A stretch of DNA of 20,132 nt from Planctomycetota bacterium. Its GTDB lineage: Bacteria; Planctomycetota; UBA1135; UBA2386. Positions 1 to 7,212 of the stretch are shown here, one piece after another. How positions within the stretch are numbered: the stretch's first letter is position 1; the number at the start of each line of letters is the position of its first letter. The position numbers and the translations under genes were made by a program. The notes under the pieces are model-generated. The model did no database searches and had not been told where the DNA came from. It saw only the letters and a list, made by a program, of their open reading frames with translations. The stretch covers positions 1 through 20,132 of the forward strand of contig JAGQRA010000875.1 in the NCBI GenBank assembly GCA_020425885.1, in the 5' to 3' direction.

Positions 1-617
1 GACGGCACCGTGCTCGCCGCCTCGGCGATCTGCAGCATCGCCTCACGGCCGTGCTCGGCGCGCCAGCGCGCGACGAGGAACGACGGCAACGAATGCACGA
101 TCGCGGCCCGTTCGCACTCGTCCTCGGGCAACGGGGTCGGCAGCCGCAGCGTTCGCGCCGGGCCGAGGCGCAGTTCGCCGATTGTCTCGTCCGGCGCAGG
201 CTCACGCGAATCGACGCATTCGGCCACGCGCCGCAGCAGAGCGTTGGCAAAGCCCTTGTTGGTGCGCACGAGCGACACGGTCTCGTCGACGGCCGAATGC
301 GCCGGCATGCCGCCGACGAACAACAACTGGTAGGTTCCCAGACGCAGCGCCCACATCAGCGCCGGATCGCGCGGCAGCCCGCGATGGGCGAGCCCGCCCA
401 AGACGTGATCGAGCAGCCGCTCGCGGCGCACGACCCCGTGCGCCAGCTCGTAGGCCAGGGCCTGATCGCGACCGTGCAGGTGGGCCGCGTCGAGCGCGTC
501 CCGTACCCGTTCGGCGCGTCCCTTGTCGAGCCCGAGCAGGGCCTTCAGGGCGGCGGCGCGAGCGGAGTACGGACGCCGCGGACGGGCGCCGCGCCATTGA
601 TTCCGACCGGACGCCAC
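1..617 (-). CDS. rsmB: 16S rRNA m5C967 methyltransferase RsmB, N-terminal part (partial)
   Basis: RsmB (Sun/Fmu) methylates C5 of C967 of 16S rRNA using S-adenosylmethionine. Only about the first 205 residues are in the window; the C-terminal methyltransferase domain lies beyond the left edge. What is visible is the N-terminal NusB-like helical domain: a Arg-rich start, then the segments AYELAHGVVRRERLLDHVL, LRLGTYQLLFVGGMPAHSAV and ETVSLVRTNKGFANALLRRV, which follow the NusB/RsmB pattern of helix, GxYQLL, PxxAxVxExV and GFVNAVLRR. The chosen start is a GTG at 617-615 whose G is the last base of the fmt stop codon (TAGTG), so the two genes are translationally coupled. fmt followed by rsmB is a very common bacterial order. 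The catalytic Cys residues cannot be checked here. RsmB is preferred to free NusB because of the fmt neighbour and because the protein continues past the NusB domain. Confidence 0.85.
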   Translation of the reverse strand, partial: MASGRNQWRGARPRRPYSARAAALKALLGLDKGRAERVRDALDAAHLHGRDQALAYELAHGVVRRERLLDHVLGGLAHRGLPRDPALMWALRLGTYQLLFVGGMPAHSAVDETVSLVRTNKGFANALLRRVAECVDSREPAPDETIGELRLGPARTLRLPTPLPEDECERAAIVHSLPSFLVARWRAEHGREAMLQIAEAASTVP

Positions 618-1549
618 TAGCCGAAGCGTGCATCGGGCGCGATGTGGTGCCCGCGCACGAACTCGCCCGCCGTCATGTTGCGCCCGTTGTCAGGCTTGAT
701 CCGCGTGATGCGGTACAGGTCCTTGCCGGTGCAGACGCGGATACCCTCTTCGCCCGACGACTGCAGGGCACCCGGAATGCCCATGCCGTAGAGGTCCTGT
801 TCGACGGTGCCTTCCATGACGATGAAACGCTTGGCGCCCAGGCGTGTCTGCGCGCCGGGCTTGGGTGTCATCGCGCGCACCAGCAGATCGATCTCGACTG
901 CCGGCAGGCTCCAGTCGATGACGCCATCGGGCTTCTCGACCTTCGGCGCGTAGGTCGCCTTGCCGTGATCCTGCGGCGTGTACTTGTCCTCACCCTTGCG
1001 GATCGTCTCGAGCGCCTCGAGCAACGCCACTCCCGATAGCTCGGCGAGCCGGGTGCGCAGCTGGCCGCTGTTCTCGGTGGCCTCGATCGGCGTCGTCTTG
1101 GTCAGCAGGATGTCGCCCGCATCGAGTTCCTCGGCGATCCGCATCACGGTGACGCCGGTCTCCTTGTGCCCGTCTCGCAGGACATGCTGCACCGGCGCCG
1201 CGCCGCGATAGAGCGGCAGCAGCGAGGCGTGCGCATTGATCATCCCCTTGCCCGGCAGGCCGAGCAGCCCGTTCTGCAGGATCACGCCATAGCTGACGAC
1301 GACGCCAAGGTCGGGCTTCAGGTCGCGCAGCTGCCGCAAGAAATCCTCACCGTGCGGATCCTCCGGCTGGGCGAAGGGCAGACCGAGGCTCTGCGCCGCG
1401 AGCTTGACCTCGGCGTCGTAGATCTTGCGGCCGCGCCCACGTGGGGCATCGGGCTTGGTGACGACGAGTTCAGGCGCAAAGCCGCCCTCCTTGAGTGCCT
1501 TCAGCGAGGGGATGGCGAAATCACTGCTGCCAAAGAAGACGATACGCAA
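617..1549 (-). CDS. fmt: Methionyl-tRNA formyltransferase
   Basis: Transfers a formyl group from 10-formyltetrahydrofolate to Met-tRNA(fMet) before translation initiation, in the cytoplasm. The 310-residue product is close to the usual length (E. coli 315). The N-terminal Rossmann domain begins RIVFFGSSDFAIPSL. The catalytic triad is visible: Asn105 and His107 in NAHASLLPLYRGAAP and Asp143 in ELDAGDIL. The C-terminal OB-like domain starts near residue 205 and ends with GRNMTAGEFVRGH. The start is a TTG at 1549-1547, chosen because the family N-terminus begins exactly there; an ATG further upstream (1672) would add about 40 residues unlike the family. No clear Shine-Dalgarno sequence is seen. 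It lies upstream of rsmB with a one-base overlap; a deformylase gene (def), often adjacent, is not present. Divergent from the gene at 1705. Confidence 0.96.
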   Translation of the reverse strand: MRIVFFGSSDFAIPSLKALKEGGFAPELVVTKPDAPRGRGRKIYDAEVKLAAQSLGLPFAQPEDPHGEDFLRQLRDLKPDLGVVVSYGVILQNGLLGLPGKGMINAHASLLPLYRGAAPVQHVLRDGHKETGVTVMRIAEELDAGDILLTKTTPIEATENSGQLRTRLAELSGVALLEALETIRKGEDKYTPQDHGKATYAPKVEKPDGVIDWSLPAVEIDLLVRAMTPKPGAQTRLGAKRFIVMEGTVEQDLYGMGIPGALQSSGEEGIRVCTGKDLYRITRIKPDNGRNMTAGEFVRGHHIAPDARFG

Positions 1550-1704
1550 GGTTCGTGACCAATGAGGGTTGCAACGGAACGGATCGGATCCCGAACAGCT
1601 GGGGGCAGACGGGGCATCTGAGGGTAGCGAGGCGGGCAGGGCAGGGCAAAGGCTCGATCTGCCCCGTTGCACCGAATGGGCTTGCGACCCACCATCGCGG
1701 CTCC

Positions 1705-2493
1705 GTGATCACGCCATCGCTTCTACCGGACCCCCGATTGCTGCCGTTCGTCGCCACGAGGCGGCGCGAGCTCTCGGTCTTCGGCGCGCCGGTCGAGGCC
1801 GTCCTCGTGCCCGATCGCAAGGCCCGCCAAGGCATCGCCGAGCCTTTGCGCCCACCGTTCGCCCGACCGCGAGCCGCGGACATCGTCGCCGCCGAGGCCT
1901 TCTGGCGTGACGATGGCCTGGCGCTGACCCCGAATCGGTTCCCGTTCGCGCATCAGCAACGCATCCTGTGGCCGACCGAGCCCGACCGCGAGCCGGACGC
2001 GGCGATGTGGGCCGCCATCTGCGCCTGGGTCGATGCGAGCGCGGGCACCGCGATGGTCAACACCATCGGCGCCGCCGCCTCGATCGCGCGCGCCCACGCC
2101 CACCTCACACCCGAATCACTACCGTTCCTGTCCACCATCGGCGTCGATCCCGGCCCCCTCGACCTCGTCGAGCTACCCGCCGAGGTCGAGCTCGTGGTCG
2201 CGCGGCTCCCGTTCCACCTCCTCGGCATCCGCGGTGGCAGCGCCACGGCGCGCGGCCTGACCATCACCCGCCTCGCCGAAGCCCGCCTGACCCCATCGTG
2301 GAACGTCGTCGTGCAGACCGGGACTGCCTGGCTCTACCCTCGCCGCGTCGAGATCCCAGCACCCCACTTCCCGTCCGCCCTGGGCGCCGCCGAACTCTGG
2401 GGACGCTGGTGCTACGTCGCCGAGGAACCCTTCGCCGCGGTATCCGGACAGGCCCTCGAACGCGCCCTCATCGAGGCGGGGCTGGAGTACTGA
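1705..2493 (+). CDS. HIT/GalT-superfamily nucleotidyltransferase- or phosphorylase-like protein
   Basis: The exact function is not recognised. The 262-residue protein has features of the HIT-superfamily branch that includes galactose-1-phosphate uridylyltransferase, Ap4A phosphorylase and GDP-hexose phosphorylases. These are NRFPFAHQQRILWPT (residues 77-91), resembling the 'N-x-FPF..GH.LL.P' strand, then VNTIGAAASIARAHAHL (118-134), resembling 'N-x-GAS..H-x-H-x-Q' with His131 and His133 as the likely nucleophile pair. A C-terminal WLYPRRVEIPAP stretch resembles the 'W.L.PR' strand of these enzymes. The Gln usually following the second His is replaced (HAHLT), so activity may differ or be lost. 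The start is a GTG at 1705; a TTG at 1738 is an alternative. No good ribosome binding site is seen. It is first in a run of four same-strand genes, 39 bases before the DgcN-type gene, but its link to D-amino-acid metabolism is not obvious. Confidence 0.5.
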   Translation: MITPSLLPDPRLLPFVATRRRELSVFGAPVEAVLVPDRKARQGIAEPLRPPFARPRAADIVAAEAFWRDDGLALTPNRFPFAHQQRILWPTEPDREPDAAMWAAICAWVDASAGTAMVNTIGAAASIARAHAHLTPESLPFLSTIGVDPGPLDLVELPAEVELVVARLPFHLLGIRGGSATARGLTITRLAEARLTPSWNVVVQTGTAWLYPRRVEIPAPHFPSALGAAELWGRWCYVAEEPFAAVSGQALERALIEAGLEY

Positions 2494-2532
2494 ACCCGCT
2501 TCCTTCTTCCAGCCCCGGTGTCCACGGCCACG

Positions 2533-3597
2533 ATGAAACCCTCCGCTCTCCTGCTGACCCACGGCCGCCTCGCGACCCCGTTCGGCAAGACGGCGCACGG
2601 GCTCATCCGCGGTCCCAGCCGCTATCGGGTCCTCGCCGTCGTCGATGGCCCGACCGCGGGCCGGGACGCGGGCGAGGTGATCGGTCTGGGTCGGCGCGAC
2701 ATCCCGGTATTCGAATCGGTGGCCGCGAGCTTCGCCGCGGGAATCAGGCCTGATCACTGCGTGATCGGCGTGGCAACTCCCGGTGGCGTGCTGCCGCAGG
2801 AGATGCGGGGCGACGTCCGCGCCGCCCTCGCGGCCGGCGTCGGCATCGTCAACGGACTGCACCACCTGATCGGTGACGATCCGGAGTTCGCGGCGATGGC
2901 CCGTGCGCACGGCACGACGATCCACGACCTCCGTCGCCCGCCGCCGACCTCGACGCTGCACTTCTGGACCGGAGCCATCGACACCGTGCGGGCACCGCGC
3001 ATCGCCGTGCTGGGCACCGACTGCGCGCTCGGCAAGCGGACCACGTGCCAGGCGCTGGCCGGCGTCTGTCGCGCCGCGGGCATCCGCACCGAGATCGTCT
3101 ACACCGGCCAGACCGGGTGGCTGCAAGGCCTCGAGCATGGCTTCATCCTCGATGCGACACCCAACGACTTCGTCAGCGGCGAACTCGAGCACGCCATCGT
3201 CTCGTGCGACCGCGACCTCGCGCCCGAGCTGATCCTGCTCGAGGGCCAATCGGCGCTGCGCAACCCCTCGGGGCCGTGCGGTGCCGAATTGCTGCTGTCG
3301 GGCGGCGCCCGCGGCGTCGTGCTGCAGCACGCGCCGGGTCGGGTCTTCTTCGAGGATCTCGAATCCCAGCAGCGGCGCATTCCGGCCGCGGCCGACGAGA
3401 TCGAACTGATCGCCCGCTACGGCGCCAGGGTGCTGGCGGTGACGGTGCACGACGGCGGCGCGGCGGAGGCCGATGTCACGGCCGCGATGGCGGCGCTGCA
3501 GCGCACTGTCACCGTTCCCGTGGTCCATCCGCTGCGACCCGAGATCGAGCGGCTGGTGCCGGTGATCCGCGACTTCCTGGCCGAGGTGGCACCTTGA
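2533..3597 (+). CDS. dgcN: DUF1611 family protein, D-glutamate N-acetyltransferase DgcN-like
   Basis: Members of this family (DUF1611, with an N-terminal Rossmann-like domain) include DgcN, reported to N-acetylate D-glutamate as the first step of a D-Glu catabolic route. The 354-residue protein shows the family opening ALLLTHGRLATPFGKTAHGL at residues 5-23, then GVATPGGVLP near 79-88. The C-terminal half is P-loop-like: a Walker A-type GTDCALGKRTT (161-171), the highly characteristic YTGQTGWLQG (190-199) and LLEGQSALRNP (235-245). The start used is the ATG at 2533; an in-frame GTG at 2518 would add five residues. The stop TGA overlaps the TTG start of the next gene, an epimerase, and DUF1611 plus epimerase is the DgcN-DgcA arrangement. 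The family assignment is firm. The D-Glu specificity is inferred from this pairing; older annotations call such proteins NAD-dependent epimerases or simply uncharacterised. Confidence 0.85.
   Translation: MKPSALLLTHGRLATPFGKTAHGLIRGPSRYRVLAVVDGPTAGRDAGEVIGLGRRDIPVFESVAASFAAGIRPDHCVIGVATPGGVLPQEMRGDVRAALAAGVGIVNGLHHLIGDDPEFAAMARAHGTTIHDLRRPPPTSTLHFWTGAIDTVRAPRIAVLGTDCALGKRTTCQALAGVCRAAGIRTEIVYTGQTGWLQGLEHGFILDATPNDFVSGELEHAIVSCDRDLAPELILLEGQSALRNPSGPCGAELLLSGGARGVVLQHAPGRVFFEDLESQQRRIPAAADEIELIARYGARVLAVTVHDGGAAEADVTAAMAALQRTVTVPVVHPLRPEIERLVPVIRDFLAEVAP
3583..3588 (+). promoter_or_regulatory. Shine-Dalgarno sequence deciding the TTG start of the epimerase
   Basis: GAGGTG lies five bases before the TTG at 3594, inside the end of the upstream coding region. 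It is among the few convincing Shine-Dalgarno sequences in the window and supports the TTG start that overlaps the DgcN stop. Confidence 0.6.
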
Positions 3598-4685
3598 AGA
3601 TCGCCCGCGTCGACTCCTGGGTCCGGCGTGTCGAACTGACGCGACCGTACGTCATCACCCAGCAGGCGACCGCGGCGGTCGACCTGGTCGTACTGCGGCT
3701 CGAAGCCGATGACGGTAGCGTCGGGCTCGGCAGTGCGACTCCCGAGCCGGCGATCACCGGCGAGACCCTCGAGGCCAGCACGGCGGCGCTCGACCCCGCG
3801 GCGCTGGCCTGGCTGCCGGGTCGGAACGTGAGCGACCATGTCGAACTGGCTCGCACCGCGCGGGCCGCGGCTGCCTCGACGCCAGGGGCTTGCGCCGCGC
3901 TCGACATGGCGCTGCACGACCTGCAGGCCCGACACCTCGGAGTCCCGCTCGTCGACATGCTGGGGCGCGTTCACGAGGCCCTGCCGACCTCGATCACGAT
4001 CGGCATCAAGCCGCTCGCCGAGACGTTGGCCGAGGCCGAAGAGTACATGGCGCGCGGCTTCCGTTGTCTCAAGGTCAAGATCGGACTGTCGGTCGTCGAG
4101 GACATCGAGCGCATCGTGCGGCTGCGCGAACGCATCGGCGATGCCGCGACGATCCGCGTCGACGCCAATCAGGGCTACGGCATCGACGAGCTGCTGCTGC
4201 TGCTGCGCGCCACCGCCGACGCCGACCTCGAGCTGGTCGAGCAACCGCTGCCGCCGGGCGGCGAGGACACGCTACGCGGTCTGGCCGCATCGACCCGCAT
4301 GCTGATGGCGGCGGACGAGAGTCTGATGGACGAGCGTGACGCCGCGACGCTGAGCCTCGAGCCCAGGCCGTACGGCAACTTCGTCGTCAAGCTGATGAAG
4401 TGCGGCGGCATCGGCCCGGCGCTGGCGATCGCCGCGACCGCCGACGCGGCCGAGGTCGACCTGATGTGGGGTTGCATGGACGAGAGCGCGATCGGCATCA
4501 GCGCGGCCTTGCACGCCGCCTTCGCCTGCCGACGGACGCGCTACCTCGACCTCGACGGCAGCCTGGATCTCGACGGCGACGTGGCCGGCGGTGGCTTCGT
4601 CCTCGAACACGGCATCATGCGCACGCTCGATCGCCCGGGACTCGGCGTCGAGCTGCACGACCGGCACCCGTTCTCCTCGCCATGA
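3594..4685 (+). CDS. dgcA: Dipeptide epimerase / N-acetyl-D-glutamate racemase (DgcA-like), enolase superfamily
   Basis: An enolase-superfamily enzyme that abstracts an alpha proton and epimerises its substrate: L-Ala-D/L-Glu dipeptides in the classic family, or N-acetyl-D-Glu to N-acetyl-L-Glu when paired with DgcN. The 363 residues carry the whole active site: KVK (Lys160 and Lys162), metal ligands Asp190 (RVDANQGYG), Glu216 (LVEQPLP) and Asp241 (AADES), and the second base in VVKLMKCGG (Lys266, Lys269). GCMDES at 293-298 and the DLD motif (Asp319, Asp321 in YLDLDG) are typical of dipeptide epimerases, where DxD binds the substrate amino group. The start is a TTG at 3594 inside the preceding stop (TTGA), five bases after a GAGGTG ribosome binding site at 3583-3588. 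Which substrate is used, dipeptide or N-acetyl-Glu, cannot be settled from the sequence; the neighbour favours the latter. Confidence 0.85.
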   Translation: MKIARVDSWVRRVELTRPYVITQQATAAVDLVVLRLEADDGSVGLGSATPEPAITGETLEASTAALDPAALAWLPGRNVSDHVELARTARAAAASTPGACAALDMALHDLQARHLGVPLVDMLGRVHEALPTSITIGIKPLAETLAEAEEYMARGFRCLKVKIGLSVVEDIERIVRLRERIGDAATIRVDANQGYGIDELLLLLRATADADLELVEQPLPPGGEDTLRGLAASTRMLMAADESLMDERDAATLSLEPRPYGNFVVKLMKCGGIGPALAIAATADAAEVDLMWGCMDESAIGISAALHAAFACRRTRYLDLDGSLDLDGDVAGGGFVLEHGIMRTLDRPGLGVELHDRHPFSSP

Positions 4686-6316
4686 CCACGACCTCCCGTC
4701 GCACGTTCCTGAGGCACTCTCTCGCCACCGGTTCCGCTCTCGCCCTGGCACCGGTCGGTGGTTGCAGCCTGCTGCGGTCGGCGCCACTCGACCTGGTGCT
4801 GCGCGGCGGCACCGTGATCGACGGCACCGGCAAGGCCGGTTTCGAGGCCGATGTCGGCGTGCGCGGCGACCGCATCGTGGCCATCGGCAAGCTCGACCAT
4901 GGTGCCGGGCAAGTCATCGACGCGCGCGGCCTGATCGTCGCGCCGGGCTTCGTCGACGCGCACGCCCACACCGACCTGCGCCGCAATCCGCGGGCCCAGA
5001 GCAAGCTCTTCCAAGGGGTGACCATGGATGTCACCGGACCGGATGGCGGCTCGCCGTTCCCGACGCCACTGTCGACGACCGAGGCCGCGACCGTCGATGA
5101 CGAAGCGGCGTGCGCGAGCTTCGCCGCATGGGCCGACGAGCACGGGCCGATCGCGATGAACATCGGCGCCTATGTCGGCCACGGCACCGTGCGCAAGCTC
5201 GTGCTCGGTCCGGTCGGGCGCGCTCCGGACGCACGTGAACTCGGCATCATGAAGGACCTGGTCGCGCAGGCGTTCGAGCAAGGCGCACTGGGGCTGTCGT
5301 CGGGGCTCGAGTACTTCCCCGGCAACATGTCGACCACCGCCGAGCTGGTCGAGCTGTGCCGGATCGCGGCCCGTTTCGACCGCCCCTACGTCACCCACAT
5401 TCGCAACGAGGACGAGACCCTGCTCGAGGCGGTCGACGAGGCAATCGAGATCTGCCGTCGTTCCGGCGCGCCGCTCTTGCTGTCGCACCTCAAGGTCGGC
5501 GGCGCGCCGAACTGGCACAAGATCGACGCGCTGCTGCAGCGAATCGAGCAGGCGCGCGCCGCCGGCCTCGAGGTCCGCTGCGACCGCTACCCCTACGAGG
5601 CCTGGTCGACTGGTCTCGCCACCAACTTCCCCGGCTGGGCGAAGGAGGGCGGGCACTTCGTCGAGCGACTGCAGGACCCGGCGGAGCGGGCCCGGATGCG
5701 GGCCGAGACCGAACGCGCCGTCGCCGCCAACGGCGGTTGGGGAGCGTTGATGCTCGGCGGCGGCCTCGGCAGCGGCGATCGCGACCTCGTCGGACGTCGC
5801 GTCGACGAGGTCGCCGTCGAACGCGGTCGAGAGCCCTTCGAAGTGGCCTGCGAGCTGTTGACCCACGGCAGCGTGTCGATCCTCGGTTTCGGCATGAGCG
5901 AGGACAACATGGATCGGATCCTGACTCGGACCTATTGCATGATCGCCTCCGACGGCAGCGCCGTCACCGCGATCGGCGCCGCCGGTCGCGGCACGCACCC
6001 GCGCTCGTACGGCACGTTTCCTCGTGCCTTCCGGCGCTACGTGCGCGAGCTTCGACTGCTGACGGCAGAGGAGTTCGTGCGCAAGGCGACGTCACTGCCG
6101 GCGGCGACCTTGCGGCTGTCCGACCGCGGCGTGCTGGCCGCCGGCAAGCTCGCCGATGTGGTCGTGTTCGACGCCGAGCGCTTCACCGATCCGGCGACCT
6201 ATCTCCAGCCGCAGCAATACGGCCAGGGCGTGCGACACCTGATCATCGGCGGCCGACTCGCGGTGACCGAGGGCGCGTTGACCGAGGCCATGGCCGGTCG
6301 CGTGGTGCGGGCGTGA
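4682..6316 (+). CDS. N-acyl-D-amino-acid deacylase (D-aminoacylase), Tat-exported probable lipoprotein
   Basis: An amidohydrolase that removes the acyl group from N-acyl-D-amino acids, giving the free D-amino acid. The 544-residue protein starts with a twin-arginine signal (SRRTFL, residues 5-10) and a hydrophobic stretch ending VGGC, with Cys28 as a possible lipidation site; it is probably folded and metallated in the cytoplasm, then exported by Tat and anchored. Metal-site residues visible are His94 and His96 (DAHAHTD), His239 (THIRNED), His269 (LSHLK) and Asp424 (ASDGSAV). The Cys ligand expected in the 'NCG' loop of Alcaligenes-type enzymes is replaced: GPDGGSP has Asp121 there, as in a subgroup using Asp or Glu. 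ATG 4682 overlaps the epimerase stop (ATGA). Its position last in the DgcN/DgcA cluster suggests it supplies D-amino acids from N-acylated material; the true substrate is unknown. Confidence 0.85.
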   Translation: MTTTSRRTFLRHSLATGSALALAPVGGCSLLRSAPLDLVLRGGTVIDGTGKAGFEADVGVRGDRIVAIGKLDHGAGQVIDARGLIVAPGFVDAHAHTDLRRNPRAQSKLFQGVTMDVTGPDGGSPFPTPLSTTEAATVDDEAACASFAAWADEHGPIAMNIGAYVGHGTVRKLVLGPVGRAPDARELGIMKDLVAQAFEQGALGLSSGLEYFPGNMSTTAELVELCRIAARFDRPYVTHIRNEDETLLEAVDEAIEICRRSGAPLLLSHLKVGGAPNWHKIDALLQRIEQARAAGLEVRCDRYPYEAWSTGLATNFPGWAKEGGHFVERLQDPAERARMRAETERAVAANGGWGALMLGGGLGSGDRDLVGRRVDEVAVERGREPFEVACELLTHGSVSILGFGMSEDNMDRILTRTYCMIASDGSAVTAIGAAGRGTHPRSYGTFPRAFRRYVRELRLLTAEEFVRKATSLPAATLRLSDRGVLAAGKLADVVVFDAERFTDPATYLQPQQYGQGVRHLIIGGRLAVTEGALTEAMAGRVVRA

Positions 6317-6320
6317 CGGC

Positions 6321-7148
6321 TCAGACCTCTTCTTGCTGCTGCTCTCCCTGCTCCTCTTGCTGCAGCTCTTCGCCCTGCTCTTCCTGGTCCTTGACACCGG
6401 CCATGATGGTGTCGGCGGCGACGTTCGGGTCGCCGAGGAAGGCGAGGTGGATCTCGTCGAAGCACTGTTCCTGAACGGCGCGCAGATAGCCCTGCTTCAT
6501 CATCTCGAGCAGCGCGATCAGGGTTCCGATCAGGCCGTAGCGCCCGCTCTTCTTGTCGAAGACCTCGGAGAAGGCGACCTCGCGCTTGTCGCGGAACTTC
6601 TCGAGCATCCGCTCCATGTAGTAGCCGACGTCGCGCTTCTCGACCTCGATCTGCATCGTGCCCTGCTGGCCGATCTCCTCGAGCAGCTTGGCGAACGCCG
6701 AGGTCAGATCCCAGATGCCGAGGTCGCCCAGATCGAGCAGGTCCTCGTTGTCGTCGTCGTTGAGCTCGGCCGGCTTGGTCAGCACCAGCGGCGTCATCCT
6801 CGATCGCACCTCCGACTTGCCCTCGAGCTGGCGCGCCAGGTCGCGGTAGCGCTTGTATTCGAGCAGACGGCGGATCAGGTCGTCGCGCGGGTCGAGCTCC
6901 TCCTCGATCTCGACGGCCTCGTTCGGCAGCAGCTCGCGCGACTTGATCTCCATCAGCGTGCTGGCCATGACCACGAAATCGCCGAGGTCCTGGAGGTCGA
7001 GCTGCTGCAGGATGGCGAGGTGCTTCAGGAAGTCGTCCAGGATCCGGGCGATCGAGATCTCGTGGATGTCGACCTCGTGCTGACGCACGAGGTGCAGGAG
7101 CAGATCCATGGGACCCGAGAACACGGGGAGTTCGACGCGATAGGACAC
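6321..7148 (-). CDS. scpA: Segregation and condensation protein A
   Basis: ScpA is the kleisin of the SMC-ScpAB condensin, which compacts and segregates the chromosome. The 275-residue product begins SYRVELPVFSGPMDLLLHLV, the family's N-terminal SMC-binding motif, followed by VDIHEISIARILDDFL and FVVMASTLMEIKSRELLP. It ends with a winged-helix region (RYGLIGTLIALLEMMKQG) and then a roughly 25-residue Gln/Glu-only tail that is not conserved family sequence. The start is a GTG at 7148-7146: homology begins here and a TATGCT -10 hexamer sits eight bases upstream, which would make the mRNA leaderless. scpB, usually next door, is not in the window. Convergent with the D-aminoacylase gene (only four bases between the stops) and divergent from kdsD. 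Confidence 0.93.
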   Translation of the reverse strand: MSYRVELPVFSGPMDLLLHLVRQHEVDIHEISIARILDDFLKHLAILQQLDLQDLGDFVVMASTLMEIKSRELLPNEAVEIEEELDPRDDLIRRLLEYKRYRDLARQLEGKSEVRSRMTPLVLTKPAELNDDDNEDLLDLGDLGIWDLTSAFAKLLEEIGQQGTMQIEVEKRDVGYYMERMLEKFRDKREVAFSEVFDKKSGRYGLIGTLIALLEMMKQGYLRAVQEQCFDEIHLAFLGDPNVAADTIMAGVKDQEEQGEELQQEEQGEQQQEEV

Positions 7149-7156
7149 CGCAGACG

Positions 7157-7162
7157 AGCATA
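7157..7162 (-). promoter_or_regulatory. Predicted -10 element of scpA (leaderless)
   Basis: Reads TATGCT on the minus strand and ends eight bases before the scpA GTG, so transcription would begin at or next to the start codon. No strong -35 hexamer is recognised. The same hexamer precedes tatA at a matching distance. Confidence 0.5.
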
Positions 7163-7196
7163 CCCGTTGGGCGCTGTTCGCCACCAACGGCTGTGC

Positions 7197-7202
7197 TACT
7201 CT
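7197..7202 (+). promoter_or_regulatory. Predicted extended -10 element of the kdsD operon (leaderless)
   Basis: TACTCT preceded by TG (TGCTACTCT) ends ten bases before the kdsD ATG. This spacing predicts a leaderless or nearly leaderless transcript for the kdsD-kdsC-lptC-like-lptD operon. No canonical -35 box is visible at the usual spacing. Confidence 0.45.
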
Positions 7203-7212
7203 CTGCGCCTCA

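Noticed and set aside
2173..3528. Long minus-strand open frame (451 codons) opposite the HIT-like and DgcN genes
   Set aside because: Low-complexity Arg/Gly/Asp-rich translation without any family motif, a known artefact of GC-rich coding strands; the plus strand carries clear family motifs.
4191..4206. CTG triplet run
   Set aside because: Encodes a Leu stretch in a helix of the epimerase; ordinary codon choice in GC-rich DNA rather than a regulatory repeat.
6317..6320. Terminator between the D-aminoacylase and scpA
   Set aside because: Only four bases separate the convergent stops; no hairpin could be assigned there without lying inside coding sequence.
6336..6400. Repetitive CTG/CTC/CTT-rich tract at the scpA 3' end
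   Set aside because: Explained by the Gln/Glu-rich C-terminal tail of ScpA; not treated as a separate repeat element.
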